Positions 44,770-56,394 of a DNA stretch of 64,000 nt are shown piece by piece. The first letter of the stretch is position 1. Each line of letters opens with the position of its first letter. The DNA is from Archivesica marissinica (Eukaryota > Mollusca > Bivalvia > Venerida > Vesicomyidae), in NCBI GenBank assembly GCA_014843695.1, contig CM026403.1:4030150-4094149 (forward strand), read 5' to 3'. The notes below the pieces were generated by a model. The model searched no databases. It saw only the letters and a list, made by a program, of their open reading frames with translations, and was not told the DNA's origin. Position numbers and translations under genes: made by a program.

Positions 44770-44961
44770 ATTTAGCTTTTGTTAATTCTGGGCATCTTGG
44801 GGACGGTAGAGGTGTTGGTCCATACATAGGTGAGGAAACTGGTGTGAAGAACTTGGTGGTGGTGGTTCGACTGAGGAACGAGTCCAGATCACGCATGGTC
44901 AGGTTGTTATGCAACGTCTCAAGCGGCTTCAGAGATGGGACCATGTTGAAACCGTCGAAGG
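44770..44961 (-). CDS. Penultimate exon of the unidentified Ser/Thr-rich protein
   Basis: Acceptor CTCTACCCCCAG precedes 44961; donor AAAT/GTAAGC after 44770. It encodes FDGFNMVPSLKPLETLHNNL, then TMRDLDSFLSRTTTTKF and FTPVSSPMYGPTPLPSPRCP before ELTKAK, leaving one T that joins CT of the last exon to give Ser. The phase match and the shared Ser/Pro-rich character support one gene. SP/TP dipeptides suggest proline-directed phosphorylation sites (inference). Upstream exons were not found; they may lie beyond the repeats or outside the window. Confidence 0.72.
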
Positions 44962-45470
44962 CTGGGGGTAGAGAATAAATAACATACTATGTTCTAACAT
45001 ACATGTTGGCATTCAATGTTTCGTGATTCAAATAGAATGGAAATCCCCCAACCACCTCCTCTCCTTAAACTTACTATGGTCATATAACCACAAATAATAC
45101 AACTGTTTGGGTTATACAGTGCATATATCACAATCTAAGTTAATATTAGTGTCTCAAACAAAACTATTTTAACTACAATTAAATTAAGAAGGTAATAAAT
45201 TCATTTTGCACCAATACTTTCATTCTCTCCTTCAGGACACATTTTGCACCAATACTTTCATTCTCTCCTTCAGGACACATTTTGCACCAATACTTTCATT
45301 CTCTCCTTCAGGACACATTTAAATTCATATATAATACAGTATAGTTAGAATGAAGACTCCATCCCATGTGTACTGTTTGATTAGTTCTCTCTGTGGTTAA
45401 TGAAATAAAATTCCAAAGTCAAAGAGCAAAAAGCAGGCAATTCCGGCATAAAAACTTGAAGCCCACATTT
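44962..45470. other. Unique DNA with a three-copy 38-bp repeat
   Basis: At about 45208-45320 a 38-bp unit (TTTTGCACCAATACTTTCAT, TCTCTCCTTCAGGACACA) is present three times. On the - strand this is upstream of the unidentified gene's exon and is probably intron. Confidence 0.6.
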
Positions 45471-46097
45471 GGACACTCCACATTTACAAACAAACCTAAC
45501 AGACACTCCATATTTACAAACAAACCTAACAGACACTCGACATTTACAAACAAACCTAATGGACACTCCACATTTACAAACAAACCTAATGGACACTCGA
45601 CATTTACAAACAAACCTAATGGACACTACATTTACAAACAAACCTAATGGACACTACATTTACAAACAAACCTAATGGACACTCCTCATTTACAAACAAA
45701 CCTAATGGACACTCCACATTTACAAACAAACCTAACGGACACTCCACATTTACAAACAAACCTAACAGACACTCTACATTTACAAACAAACCTAACAGAC
45801 ACTCTACATTTACAAACAAACCTAACAGACACTCCACATTTACAAACAAACCTAACAGACACTCAACATTTACAAACAAACCTAACAGACACTCTACATT
45901 TATAAACAAACCTAATGGACACTCCACATTTACAAAAAACAAACCTAACGGACACTCTACATTTACAAAAAACAAACCTAACGGACACTCTACATTTATA
46001 AACAAACCTAATGGACACTCCACATTTACAAACAAACCTAATGGACACTCCACATTTACAAACAAACCTAACAGACACTCTACATTTACAAACAATT
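45471..46097. repeat. Satellite array, 30-bp unit, left part
   Basis: About 21 copies of a unit with ACATTTACAAACAAACCTAA followed by an ACAGACACTC or TGGACACTCC end. The 30-bp period keeps frames open on both strands; these are artefacts. Interrupted by a SINE at 46098. Confidence 0.95.
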
Positions 46098-46358
46098 ATG
46101 TTATCTTTCGGGTTTTACGCCTGCATCAGCACCATTTTGGGCTATATCGCCGGCGGGCAGTTTACCTAACAACACCTTTCCTGGGCAGGCTCCAGCGGTT
46201 AACCAGTACTTGGGTGCACCAACCTCCGTAAGAAACTGCCAACTTTTTCATATAAATGAGACACGGTCTGAGCGGGGCTCGAACCCATGACCATCAGTGA
46301 TGATAGGTTACAGTGGTATACAAGTCATCGACCTTAACCACTCGACCACGGAGGCGGA
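46098..46358 (-). mobile_element. SINE family E (tRNA-Leu/Ser-like head) inside a satellite
   Basis: On the - strand: CCTCCGTGGTCGAGTGGTTA (A box), a long variable-arm-like segment, B box ATGGGTTCGAGCCCC, then a body with GGTTGGTGCACCCAAGTACT and a tail with GATGCAGGCGTAAAACCCG and GATAACAT. The same satellite continues on both sides, so the array is older than the insertion. Confidence 0.85.
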
Positions 46359-47076
46359 CTACATTTACAAACAAACCTAACAGACACTCTACATTTACAA
46401 ACAAACCTAACAGACACTCTACATTTATGAACAAACCTAATGGACACTCCACATTTACAAACAAACCTAATGAACACTCCACATTTATAAACAAACCTAA
46501 CTGATATTCCACATTTATAAACAAACCTAGCGGACACTCCACATTTACAAACAAACAACCTAATAGACACACCACATTTACAAACAAAGCTAACTGATAT
46601 TCCACATTTACAAACAAAGCTAACTGATATTCCACATTTACAAACAAACCTAAAGGACAATCCACATTTACAAACAAACCTAAAGGACACTCCACATTTA
46701 CAAACAAACATAACAGACAATCCACATTTACAAACAAACCTAATGGACACTCCACATTTACAAACAAACCTAACTGACACGTCACATTTACAAACAAACC
46801 TAACCGACACTCCACATTTACAAACAAACCTAACCGACACTCCACATTTACAAACAAACCTAACCGACACTCCACATTTACAAACAAACATAACCGACAC
46901 TCCACATTTACAAACAAACCTAACCGACACTCCACATTTACAAACAAACCTAACCGACACTCCACATTTACAAACAAACCTAACCGACACTCCACATTTA
47001 CAAACAAACCTAACCGACACGCCACATTTACAAACAAACCTAACCGACACTCCACATTTACAAACAAACCTAACAC
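46359..47076. repeat. Satellite array, 30-bp unit, right part
   Basis: About 24 copies continuing the left part. Most right-hand units read CCGACACTCCACATTTACAA and are almost identical to each other, while units near the SINE are diverse, so homogenisation has been local. Confidence 0.95.
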
Positions 47077-47119
47077 AAGTTTAGAAATGCAGGTTTACAT
47101 GGCACTCATCATTCTCACA

Positions 47120-47245
47120 ATTTGTTGCATTCTATGTTTAGTTTACTGTAGTTTCTGTTTACTGTAGTTTCTGTTTACTGTAGTTTCTGTTTACTGAAGT
47201 TTCTGTTACTGTAGTTTCTGTTTACTGTAATTTCTGTTTATTGTA
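47120..47245. repeat. Short tandem repeat, 16-bp unit
   Basis: Seven copies of GTAGTTTCTGTTTACT with minor changes, followed by unique DNA to about 47440 in which no exon was seen. Confidence 0.8.
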
Positions 47246-47442
47246 GGTTTTTTTGTTGTTTTTAGGACTAAATCCATTTTAGGAGACTGTGTCTGTTTGC
47301 AATTACAAACGTTTAAAAATCCCCTCCCCTTCCCACGACCCACAATAAAATCACCGCCATAGTTAAACTTACATGAGGATAATACCATAATAAAAGTATT
47401 AACAAAGATATAATTCAAGTTGTGAGTAATAAACGAGAATAT

Positions 47443-47663
47443 TTAACCCTTTCAACACCACATACCTCTATATAGGCTTACAAAAATTGTAGATCCAGAT
47501 GAGCCGTCTCATCAGGATCTGCACTTTTGCAAGTAGTATTACTAATTTTAGACAAAATTACCCATCTTGATGAACTGGTCGGAATGTAATTTTCTTATTC
47601 AATTATTGGTCTAAGAATATCATGGACCAGTCCATGTCAGTTACTTGGTGTTGAAAGAGTTAA
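47443..47663 (+). mobile_element. TTAA-flanked palindromic element, type 1, copy 4
   Basis: TTAACCCTTTCAACACCA to TGGTGTTGAAAGAGTTAA. The internal hairpin is shortened (the CGGCTCG centre is deleted), leaving GATCCAGATGAGCCG and TCTCATCAGGATC. Confidence 0.86.
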
Positions 47664-47805
47664 AGATGAACATTAGAATGGTAAGTTATAAAACCAACAT
47701 GTAGCTGTCCTGTCGAGTGAGGGCGAATCTACAACAACAACATTGACGCTTAAAGATATACGTTGAGACATTACTGAGGCAGTACCTCAATGTCAATAGC
47801 GTATC

Positions 47806-47901
47806 TTAACCTGTAACCTGCCAATCACGAATAAATTTGCTTTTGCAAACAGCATAGAGTTTCCGTCTGATCAGGCTCTATGCTGTTTGCTATTTGGTTA
47901 A
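47806..47901. mobile_element. Small TTAA-flanked palindrome (96 bp)
   Basis: TTAACC at the left and GGTTAA at the right. Inside, GCAAACAGCATAGAG pairs with CTCTATGCTGTTTGC around TTCCGTCTGATCAGG. The hairpin is almost perfect, and the GTCTGATCAGG centre recalls the type 2 element at 32563. Confidence 0.65.
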
Positions 47902-47989
47902 TACACACCACAAACTGCTTTAGAATTACAATTATTAAACACTTCTTTGACTGCAGTGACACGCCTCCAGATAGAAATCTGCCCACCAC

Positions 47990-48910
47990 ACTACTCAATT
48001 CTATATTTCAGGAAGTGAAACGGGACTCAATTCTATATTTCAGGAAGTGAAACGGGACTCAATTCTATATTTCAGGAAGTGAAACGGGACTCAATTCTAT
48101 ATTTCAGGAAGTGAAACGGGACTCAATTCTACATTTCAGGAAGTGAAATGGGACTCAATTCTATATTTCAGGAAGTGAAACAGGACTCAATTCTATATTT
48201 CAGGAAGTGAAACAGGACTCAATTCTATATTTCAGGAAGTGAAACGGGACTCAATTTTATATTTCAGGAAGTGAAACGGGACTCAATTCTATATTTCAGG
48301 AAGTGAAACGGGACTCAATTCTATATTTTAGAAAGTGAAACGGGACTCAATACCATATTTCAGGAAGTGAAACAGGACTATTTCGGGAAGTGAAACGGGT
48401 CTATTTCAAGAAGTGAAACGGGACTATTTCGGGAAGTGAAACGGGACTCAATTCTATATTTTAGAAAGTGAAACGGGACTCAATACCATATTTCAGGAAG
48501 TGAAACAGCACTATTTCGGGAAGTGAAACGGGACTATTTCAATAAGTGAAACGGGACTATTTCGGGAAGTGAAATGGGACTCAATTCTATATTTCAGGAA
48601 GTGAAACGGGACTCAATTCTATATCTCAGGAAGTGAAACGGGACTCAATTCTATATTTCAGGAAGTGAAACGGGACTCAATTCTATATTTCAGGAAGTGA
48701 AACGGGACTCAATTCTATATTTCAGGAAGTGAAATGGGACTATTTCGGGAAGTGAATCGGGACTATTTCGGGAAGTGAAACAGGACTATTTCGGAAAGTG
48801 AAACGGGTCTCAATACTATTTTTCAGGAAGTGAAATGGGACTCAATTCTATATTTCAGGAAGTGAAACGGGACTCAATACTATATTTCAGGAAGTGAAAT
48901 GGGACAACTA
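47990..48910. repeat. Satellite array, 32-bp unit with 23-bp derivative
   Basis: About 30 copies containing CTCAATTCTATATTTCAGGA and AGTGAAACGGGA. A shorter derivative (CTATTTCGGGAAGTGAAACG) occurs in two clusters near 48370-48560 and 48730-48800. Diverged relatives continue to about 49075. Confidence 0.93.
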
Positions 48911-49247
48911 TATTCCAGCTTTATGGATGTGAACCTGGACGGCTCAATTCTAGACATCGGGAAATGAAACTGGACCACTCAATAACAAAGTTAGGGAAGT
49001 GAAACTGCACGACTAAATTCTATCTTTATGGAAGTGAAACTGCACGACTAAATTCTATCTTTATGGAAGTGAAAAAAGATTTATATGTTGGGTAACATTT
49101 GTCTGTCATGAAAGGCGAACAAGGGTTATAAATCATTTCACAAGCAGCTGGTTGGTTCAGCTGATAGTAAAAATTCAGAATCAGCCAATCATAGCACTTG
49201 CTCTCGAGATTTGAATACTGTTTTATAACGTCCAGGACAGATGTTCT

Positions 49248-49490
49248 TTAACCCTTTCAACACCACAGACCTCTAAATAAGCTTACAAAAAGTGCAGATC
49301 CTAATGAGACGGCTCGTCATGAGACAGTCACAAGCTGTCTCATCAGGATCTGCACTTTTTGCCAGTAATAATACTATGTTTAGACAAAATTACCCCATTT
49401 TGATAAATAATGTAATTTTCTTATTACTTTATTGGTCTAAAAATATCATGCACCAGTCCATGTCAGTTACTTGGTGTTGAATTGGTTAAT
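49248..49490 (+). mobile_element. TTAA-flanked palindromic element, type 1, copy 5
   Basis: TTAACCCTTTCAACACCA to TGGTGTTGAATTGGTTAA. The internal hairpin has an extended centre (GTCATGAGACAGTCACAAGC). Its right end is the seed of the adjacent 46-bp array. Confidence 0.86.
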
Positions 49491-49857
49491 ATCATGCACC
49501 AGTCCATGTCAGTTACTTGGTGTTGAATGGGTTAATATCATGCACCAGTCCATATCAGTTACTTGGTGTTGAATGGGTTAATATCATGCACCAGTCCATG
49601 TCAGTTACTTGGTGTTGAATGGGTTAATATCATGCACCAGTCCATGTCAGTTACTTGGTGTTGAATGGGTTAATATCATGCACCAGTCCATGTCAGTTAC
49701 TTGGTGTTGAATTGGTTAATATCATGCACCAGTCCATGTCAGTTACTTGGTGTTGAATTGGTTAATAGCATGCACTAGTCCATGTCAGTTACTTGGTGTT
49801 GAATTGGTTAATATCATGGACCAGTCTATGTCTGTTACTTGGTGTTGAATGGGTTAA
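49491..49857 (+). repeat. 46-bp array made of the palindromic element's terminus
   Basis: Eight tandem copies of the last 46 bp of the type 1 element (ATCATGCACCAGTCCATGTC, AGTTACTTGGTGTTGAA, ending GGTTAA). Each unit ends at TTAA, so the repeat junction coincides with the element's boundary. Confidence 0.92.
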
Positions 49858-50106
49858 GAATGTCATGGATTCCTGTATATCTCAGTATTGCACTCATCCT
49901 CTAGGCATATTTAACTTACATATTTTATACACAAGACGGCACTGTTCAAGTAGTGTTCCTTGTGTATTTTCTAGTACAATGTATTTGCCTTATAGACTGG
50001 GAGGCTAAAATCATGCAATATCATTAATTTCAAGCTACTCTGCAAATCTCACAAAATCCTCTTTACTTATTTGATTAGGAAATCAATTATCCGACATGCA
50101 AATTAG
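49858..50106. other. Unique spacer
   Basis: No exon or element recognised. Confidence 0.4.
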
Positions 50107-50322
50107 TTTATACAAATTTAATTTTGCTCGATTGCGAGACAAGTTCTTACAACTTATATTAATCACTCTCGAGACCTCACTCCTGATGGAATCCATCGCC
50201 ATGAGCGAGAGAGAAGAGGCAATGTGGAATTTAAATGCCTTGTCTAAGGGCACAATCGTAACGGCTCAAGCAGGGTGCAAACTCTGGGCTACCACGGCGC
50301 TATCACGACTTCCACATACGAC
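50107..50322 (-). mobile_element. SINE family B copy 5
   Basis: The - strand head is partly deleted (GATAGCGCCGTGGTAGCC), with a degraded B box. The body (GGCATTTAAATTCCACATTG, GATGGATTCCATCAGGAGTG) and tail (TTAATATAAGTTGT, GTCTCGCAATCGAGC) are well preserved. Confidence 0.82.
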
Positions 50323-50442
50323 ATGCAATTTGACATTCTGAACACCACAAAATAGCACCATCCATTCCCATGCTTTATTTTGTATACAATAATAAGTGGA
50401 TACTTGTTTGTTTCAGTGTATGATCAAATTATATATGAATAA

Positions 50443-52816
50443 ACATGCAGCATTATCGAGTGATACTTACTGAATGAACATGTAGCATTATCTAGTGATA
50501 CTTACTGAATGAACATGCAGCATTATCTAGTGATACTTACTGAATGAACATGCAGCATTATCTAGTGATACTTACTGAATGAACATGCAGCATTATCTAG
50601 TGATACTTACTGAATGAACATGCAGCATTATCTAGTGATACTTACTGAATGAACATGCAGCATTATCTAGTGATACTTACTGAATGAACATGCAGCATTA
50701 TCTAGTGATACTTACTGAATGAACATGCAGCATTATCTAGTGATACTTACTGAATGAACATGCAGCATTATCTAGTGATACTTACTGAATGAACATGCAG
50801 CATTATCTAGTGATACTTACTGAATGAACATGCAGCATTATCTAGTGATACTTCATGCAGCATTATCTAGTGATACTTACTGAATGAACATGCAGCATTA
50901 TCTAGTGATACTTACTGCAGCATTATCGAGTGATACTTACTGAATGAACATGCAGCATTATTGAGTGGTACTTACTGCAGCATTATCTAGTGATACTTAC
51001 TGAATGAACATGCAGCATTATCTAGTGATACTTACTGCAGCATTATCTAGTGATACTTACTGAATGAACATGCATCATTATCGAGTGGTACTTACTGAAT
51101 GAACATGCAGCATTATCTAGTGATACTCACTGAATGAACATGCAGCATTATCGAGTGGTACTTACTGCAGCATTATCTAGTGATACTTACTGAATGAACA
51201 TGCAGCATTATCTAGTGATACTTACTGCAGCATTATCTAGTGATACTTACTGAATGAACATGCAGCATTATCTAGTGATACTCACTGAATGAACATGTAG
51301 CATTATCTAGTGATACTTACTGCAGCATTATCTAGTGATACTTACTGAATGAACATGCATCATTATCGAGTGGTACTTACTGAATGAACATGCAGCATTA
51401 TCGAGTGGTACTTACTGAATGAACATGCAGCATTATCTAGTGATACTTACTGCAGCATTATCGAGTGATACTTACTGCAGCATTATCTAGTGATACTTAC
51501 TGAATGAACATGCAGCATTATCTAGTGATACTTACTGAATGAACATGCAGCATTATCGTGTGGTACTTACTGAATGAACATGCAGCATTATCTAGTGATA
51601 CTTACTGCAGCATTATCGAGTGATACTTACTGAATGAACATGCAGCATTATCTAGTGATACTTACTGCAGCATTATCGAGTGATACTTACTGCAGCATTA
51701 TCTAGTGATACTTACTGAATGAACATGCAGCATTATTGAGTGGTACTTACTGAATGAACATGCAGCATTATCGAGTGATACTTACTGCAGCATTATCTAG
51801 TGATACTTACTGAATGAACATGCAGCATTATCTAGTGATACTTACTGAATGAACATGCAGCATTATCTAGTGATACTTACTGAATGAACATGTAGCATTA
51901 TCTAGTGATACTCACTGAATGAACATGCAGCATTATCGAGTGGTACTTACTGAATGAACATGCAGCATTATCGAGTGATACTTACTGAATGAACATGCAG
52001 CATTATCTAGTGATACTTACTGAATGAACATGCAGCATTATCGAGTGATACTTACTGCAGCATTATCCAGTGATACTTACTGAATGAACATGCAGCATTA
52101 TCTAGTGATACTTACTGAATGAACATGCAGCATTATCGAGTGATACTCACTGAATGAACATGCAGCATTATCGAGTGATACTCACTGAATGAACATGCAG
52201 CATTATCGAGTGATACTTATTGAATGAACATGTAGCATTATCTAGTGATACTTACTGAATGAACATGCAGCATTATCTAGTGATACTTACTGAATGAACA
52301 TGCAGCATTATCTAGTGATACTTACTGAATGAACATGCAGCGTTATCTAGTGATACTTACTGAATGAACATGCAGCATTATTGAGTGGTACTTACTGCAG
52401 CATTATCTAGTGATACTTACTGAATGAACATGCAGCATTATCTAGTGATACTTACTGAATGAACATGCAGCATTATCTAGTGATACTTACTGAATGAACA
52501 TGCAGCATTATTGAGTGGTACTTACTGAATGAACATGCAGCATTATCTAGTAATACTTACTGAATGAACATGTAGCATTATCTAGTGATACTTACTGAAT
52601 GAACATGCAGCATTATCTAGTGATACTTACTGCAGCATTATCTAGTGATACTTACTGAATGAACATGCAGCATTATCTAGTGATACTCACTGAATGAACA
52701 TGCAGCATTATCGAGTGGTACTTACTGCAGCATTATCTAGTGATACTTACTGAATGAACATGTAGCATTATCTAGTGATACTTACTGAATGAACATGCAG
52801 CATTATCGAGTGATAC
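50443..52816 (-). repeat. Satellite array, 35/25-bp unit, donor-like motif on - strand
   Basis: About 73 copies. On the - strand the unit reads GTAAGTATCACTAGATAATG, then CTGCATGTTCATTCA; a 25-bp class lacks ten bases around ATGTTCATTC. Almost every unit holds GTAAGTATC, a strong 5' splice consensus in the sense of the - strand gene at 43-45 kb. Long and short classes are interspersed except for a pure 35-bp run at about 50480-50850. Confidence 0.95.
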
Positions 52817-52850
52817 TAAGACTTTCTATGTACGCGTTAACAACATTTCA

Positions 52851-54213
52851 ACATTCAGCAGCTAGGTACCACACTTGCAGCAGCTAGGTACCACACTTGC
52901 AGCAGCTAGGTACCACACTTGCAGCAGCTAGGCACCACACTTGCAGCAGCTAGGTACCACACTTGCAGCAGCTAGGTACCCCACTTGCAGCAGCTAGGTA
53001 CCCCACTTGCAGCAGCTAGGTACCACACTTGCAGCAGCTAGGTACCACACTTGCAGCAGCTAGGTACCCCACTTGCAGCAGCTAGGTACCCCACTTGCAG
53101 CAGCTAGGCACCACACTTGCAGCAGCTAGGTACCACACTTGCAGCAGCTAGGTACCCCACTTGCAGCAGCTAGGTACCCCACTTGCAGCAGCTAGGTACC
53201 CCACTTGCAGCAGCTAGGTACCCCACTTGCAGCAGCTAGGTACCCCACTTGCAGCAGCTAGGTACCCCACTTGCAGCAGCTAGGTACCCCACTTGCAGCA
53301 GCTAGGCACCACACTTGCAGCAGCTAGGCACCACACTTGCAGCAGCTAGGCACCACACTTGCAGCAGCTAGGTACCACACTTGCAGCAGCTAGGTACCAC
53401 ACTTGCAGCAGCTAGGTACCCCACTTGCAGCAGCTAGGTACCCCACTTGCAGCAGCTAGGTACCACACTTGCAGCAGCTAGGCACCACACTTGCAGCAGC
53501 TAGGTACCACACTTGCAGCAGCTAGGTACCACACTTGCAGCAGCTAGGTACCACACTTGCAGCAGCTAGGTACCACACTTGCAGCAGCTAGGCACCACAC
53601 TTGCAGCAGCTAGGCACCACACTTGCAGCAGCTAGGTACCACACTTGCAGCAGCTAGGTACCACACTTGCAGCAGCTAGGTACCACACTTGCAGCAGCTA
53701 GGTACCCCATGTGCAGCAGTTAGGTACCACACTTGCAGCAGCTAGGCACCACACTTGCAGCAGCTAGGTACCCCACTTGCAGCAGCTAGGTACCCCACTT
53801 GCAGCAGCTAGGTACCCCACTTGCAGCAGCTAGGTACCACACTTGCAGCAGCTAGGTACCACACTTGCAGCAGCTAGGTACCACACTTGCAGCAGCTAAG
53901 TACCACACTTGCAGCAGCTAGGCACCACACGTGCAGCAGCTAGGCACCACACTTGCAGCAGCTAGGTACCACACTTGCAGCAGCTAGGTACCCCACTTGC
54001 AGCAGCTAGGTACCACACTTGCAGCAGCTAGGTACCACACTTGCAGCAGCTAGGCACCACACTTGCAGCAGCTAGGTACCACACTTGCAGCAGCTAGGTA
54101 CCCCACTTGCAGCAGCTATGTACCACACTTGCAGCAGCTAGGCACCACACTTGCAGCAGCTAGGTACCACACTTGCAGCAGCTAGGTACCACACTTGCAG
54201 CAGCTAGGTACTA
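52851..54213. repeat. Satellite array, 22-bp unit
   Basis: About 62 copies of TTGCAGCAGCTAGGTACCAC plus AC, with the variants TACCACAC, TACCCCAC and CACCACAC in short runs. It is unusually uniform in length, with no indels seen. It is separated from the 35-bp array by only about 35 bp. Confidence 0.96.
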
Positions 54214-54688
54214 GCTTTCAACCAATGCAATCACACATTATTATTTCACTGATAAATGTCTATATTTCATTGAAAAGCATAAAAGAATTATGTTCACAGG
54301 TTTTTATATACGTTTAAAGGCAAGTATGTGTAGGATGCAAATAATGTCTATGCATGCAGTACAGACAGCTACTATTAACAATGTTTATTGGAACTAAAGG
54401 AGTAGGGAATTTCTACAGAATACAGTTTTCCATGTTCCCAAACCATTTAAAAACCAGTAATTTGTTCAAAAATGGCAGAATGAATTGCATGCTGGACTAT
54501 TTGTTTTGCTTTGATAATGTTATTGCGTGCGGAAAGATGAACATATTGGAGGCTCCATCTATTTTCATTATTAGTCGGGATATATAAGAAGACTTCCTGT
54601 TAATCAGCCCCAAAAAACTAGATGGACTGAAGAATTAACTCTGCAGTAAATTAACAGTGATCAACAAGAGCAATTCGAGATAGCAAAC
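54214..54688. other. Unique DNA; a 77-codon frame without support
   Basis: A frame at 54354-54587 (+) has no similarity I recognise, no splice context and AT-rich composition. I do not call it a gene. Confidence 0.4.
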
Positions 54689-54832
54689 CGTGTGTTTGTA
54701 CGTTTATATACCGTCGCTACCGGTTGCCCATATGAGCGACGACTCCTGAAGAGATTAGTCATTTTAGATTTTTGGAGGATAGTGCAATGATACACAGAGA
54801 GACCCATTCCAGAGTTTTACGGTCAGACGGGG
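54689..54832 (-). mobile_element. SINE family C copy 6 (internally deleted)
   Basis: It keeps the GTCGCT/AGCGAC hairpin part and the CCCCCGTCTGACC junction but lacks the tRNA head. A 10-bp direct repeat GATAGCAAAC (54679-54688 and 54833-54842) flanks it, suggesting insertion of an already truncated copy. Confidence 0.82.
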
Positions 54833-54854
54833 GATAGCAAACGTCTGCCACGCT

Positions 54855-55038
54855 GAATATATAAATAATACAGCTCTCACATGCTATTGGCCTAATAAAT
54901 GAATATATAAATAATATAGCTCTCACACGCTATTGGCCTAATAAATGAATATATAAATAATATAGCTCTCACACGCTATTGGCCTAATAAATGAATATAT
55001 AAATAATACAGCTCTCACATGCTATTGGCCTAATAAAT
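54855..55038. repeat. Four-copy 46-bp tandem repeat
   Basis: Units contain GAATATATAAATAATACAGC, TCTCACATGC and TATTGGCCTAATAAAT. Confidence 0.9.
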
Positions 55039-55430
55039 GAAAGAAATTAGAAATATACTGTTTACAATCGTCTTTATATTTGTAAAATTAAAAGCACAAT
55101 AAATATATTATATTAAAATATATAGCAAACATAACCTCTATTGTGGAGATAGTAATTGGGTAGTACTGGGCAGAGTAAACTGTAAAGATTATTATTAATC
55201 CATATAAGATTCTAAGCACAATAACTGTGGTAGTCGCTAATGTCGCTTTCCACTGATGCTGCATCTAATCTTGTATCCAGTACATATTTAGTACATGTAT
55301 TTCATAAAATGTAAAAACTATCTTCTACAATATGTGAAAATAAAGTACAATATTGAATACCACTAATTAAAATACAAACTCTAGTTTTGATAGGGATTTC
55401 ATGTATGTAATGACTCGACTTATATTATAC
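55039..55430. other. Unique AT-rich spacer, no gene seen
   Basis: No exon or element recognised. Confidence 0.4.
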
Positions 55431-56265
55431 ATGCAATGTCATTACACCACCTGCAATGTATGGACAGCACCTGCAATGTCATTACACCACCTGCAATGTA
55501 TGGACAGCACCTGCAATGTCATTACACCACCTGCAATGTATGGACAGCACCTGCAATGTCATTACACCACCTGCAATGTATGGACAGCACCTGCAATGTC
55601 ATTACACCACCTGCAATGTATGGACAGCATCTACAATGTAACAATAGCATCTGCAATGCCATTACACCACCTGCAATGCAATAACACAACCTGCAATGCA
55701 ATAACACAACCTGCAATGTAATAACACCACCTGCAATGTAATAACACAACCTGCAATGTAATAACACAACCTGCAATGTAATAACACAACCTGCAATGCA
55801 ATAACACAACCTGTAATGTAATAACACAACCTGCAATGTAATAACACCACCTGCAATGTAATAACACAACCTGCAATGTAATAACACTGACTGCAATGTA
55901 ATAACACAACCTGCAATGTAATAACACAACCTGCAATGTAATAACACAACCTGTAATGTAATAACACTGACTGCAATGTAATAACACCACCTGTAATGTA
56001 ATAACACTGACTGCAATGTAATAACACAACCTGCAATGTAATAACACAACCTGCAATGTAATAACACAACCTGCAATGCAATAACACAACCTGCAATGTA
56101 ATAACACAACCTGCAATGCAATAACACAATCTGCAATGAAATAACACTGACTGCAATGTAATAACACTGACTGCAATGTAATAACACAACCTGTAATGTA
56201 ATAACACTGACTGCAATGTAATAACACAACCTGTAATGTAATAACACTGACTGCAATGTAATAAA
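55431..56265. repeat. Satellite array, 20-bp unit with 40-bp dimer section
   Basis: Left part (to about 55640) is a 40-bp dimer: ATTACACCACCTGCAATGT and ATGGACAGCACCTGCAATGT halves. Right part is a 20-bp monomer AATAACACAACCTGCAATGT with a CACTGACTG variant. The dimer is a higher-order form of the monomer. Confidence 0.94.
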
Positions 56266-56297
56266 CAAGAAATACCCTATACCTCCTGTAAAGAAGA

Positions 56298-56394
56298 TTA
56301 CCGTATATTCCTGGACATAAGTCAACATTTTCTCATCCAGAAATGTGATGCAACTTTAATAATGACCGAGATACCAGCAAAAATAAGAGCAATA
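56298..56394 (+). mobile_element. Possible left terminus of an unknown repeat element
   Basis: TTACCGTATATTCCTGGACA followed by TAAGTCAACA resembles the reverse complement of the sequence ending at 60950 (TTACCGTATATTCCCGACCA, then TAAGCCGA). The two could be ends of one 4.65-kb composite element or two fragments of a short repeat. Confidence 0.4.

Noticed and set aside
50443..52816. CRISPR-like array of 25-35-bp repeats
   Set aside because: No variable spacers of constant length; repeats are directly adjacent; eukaryotic context. The same applies to the other arrays.
55522..56328. 268-codon cysteine-rich frame on the - strand (LLHCRLCYYIAG repeats)
   Set aside because: Artefact of the 20-bp array; three frames are open in parallel.
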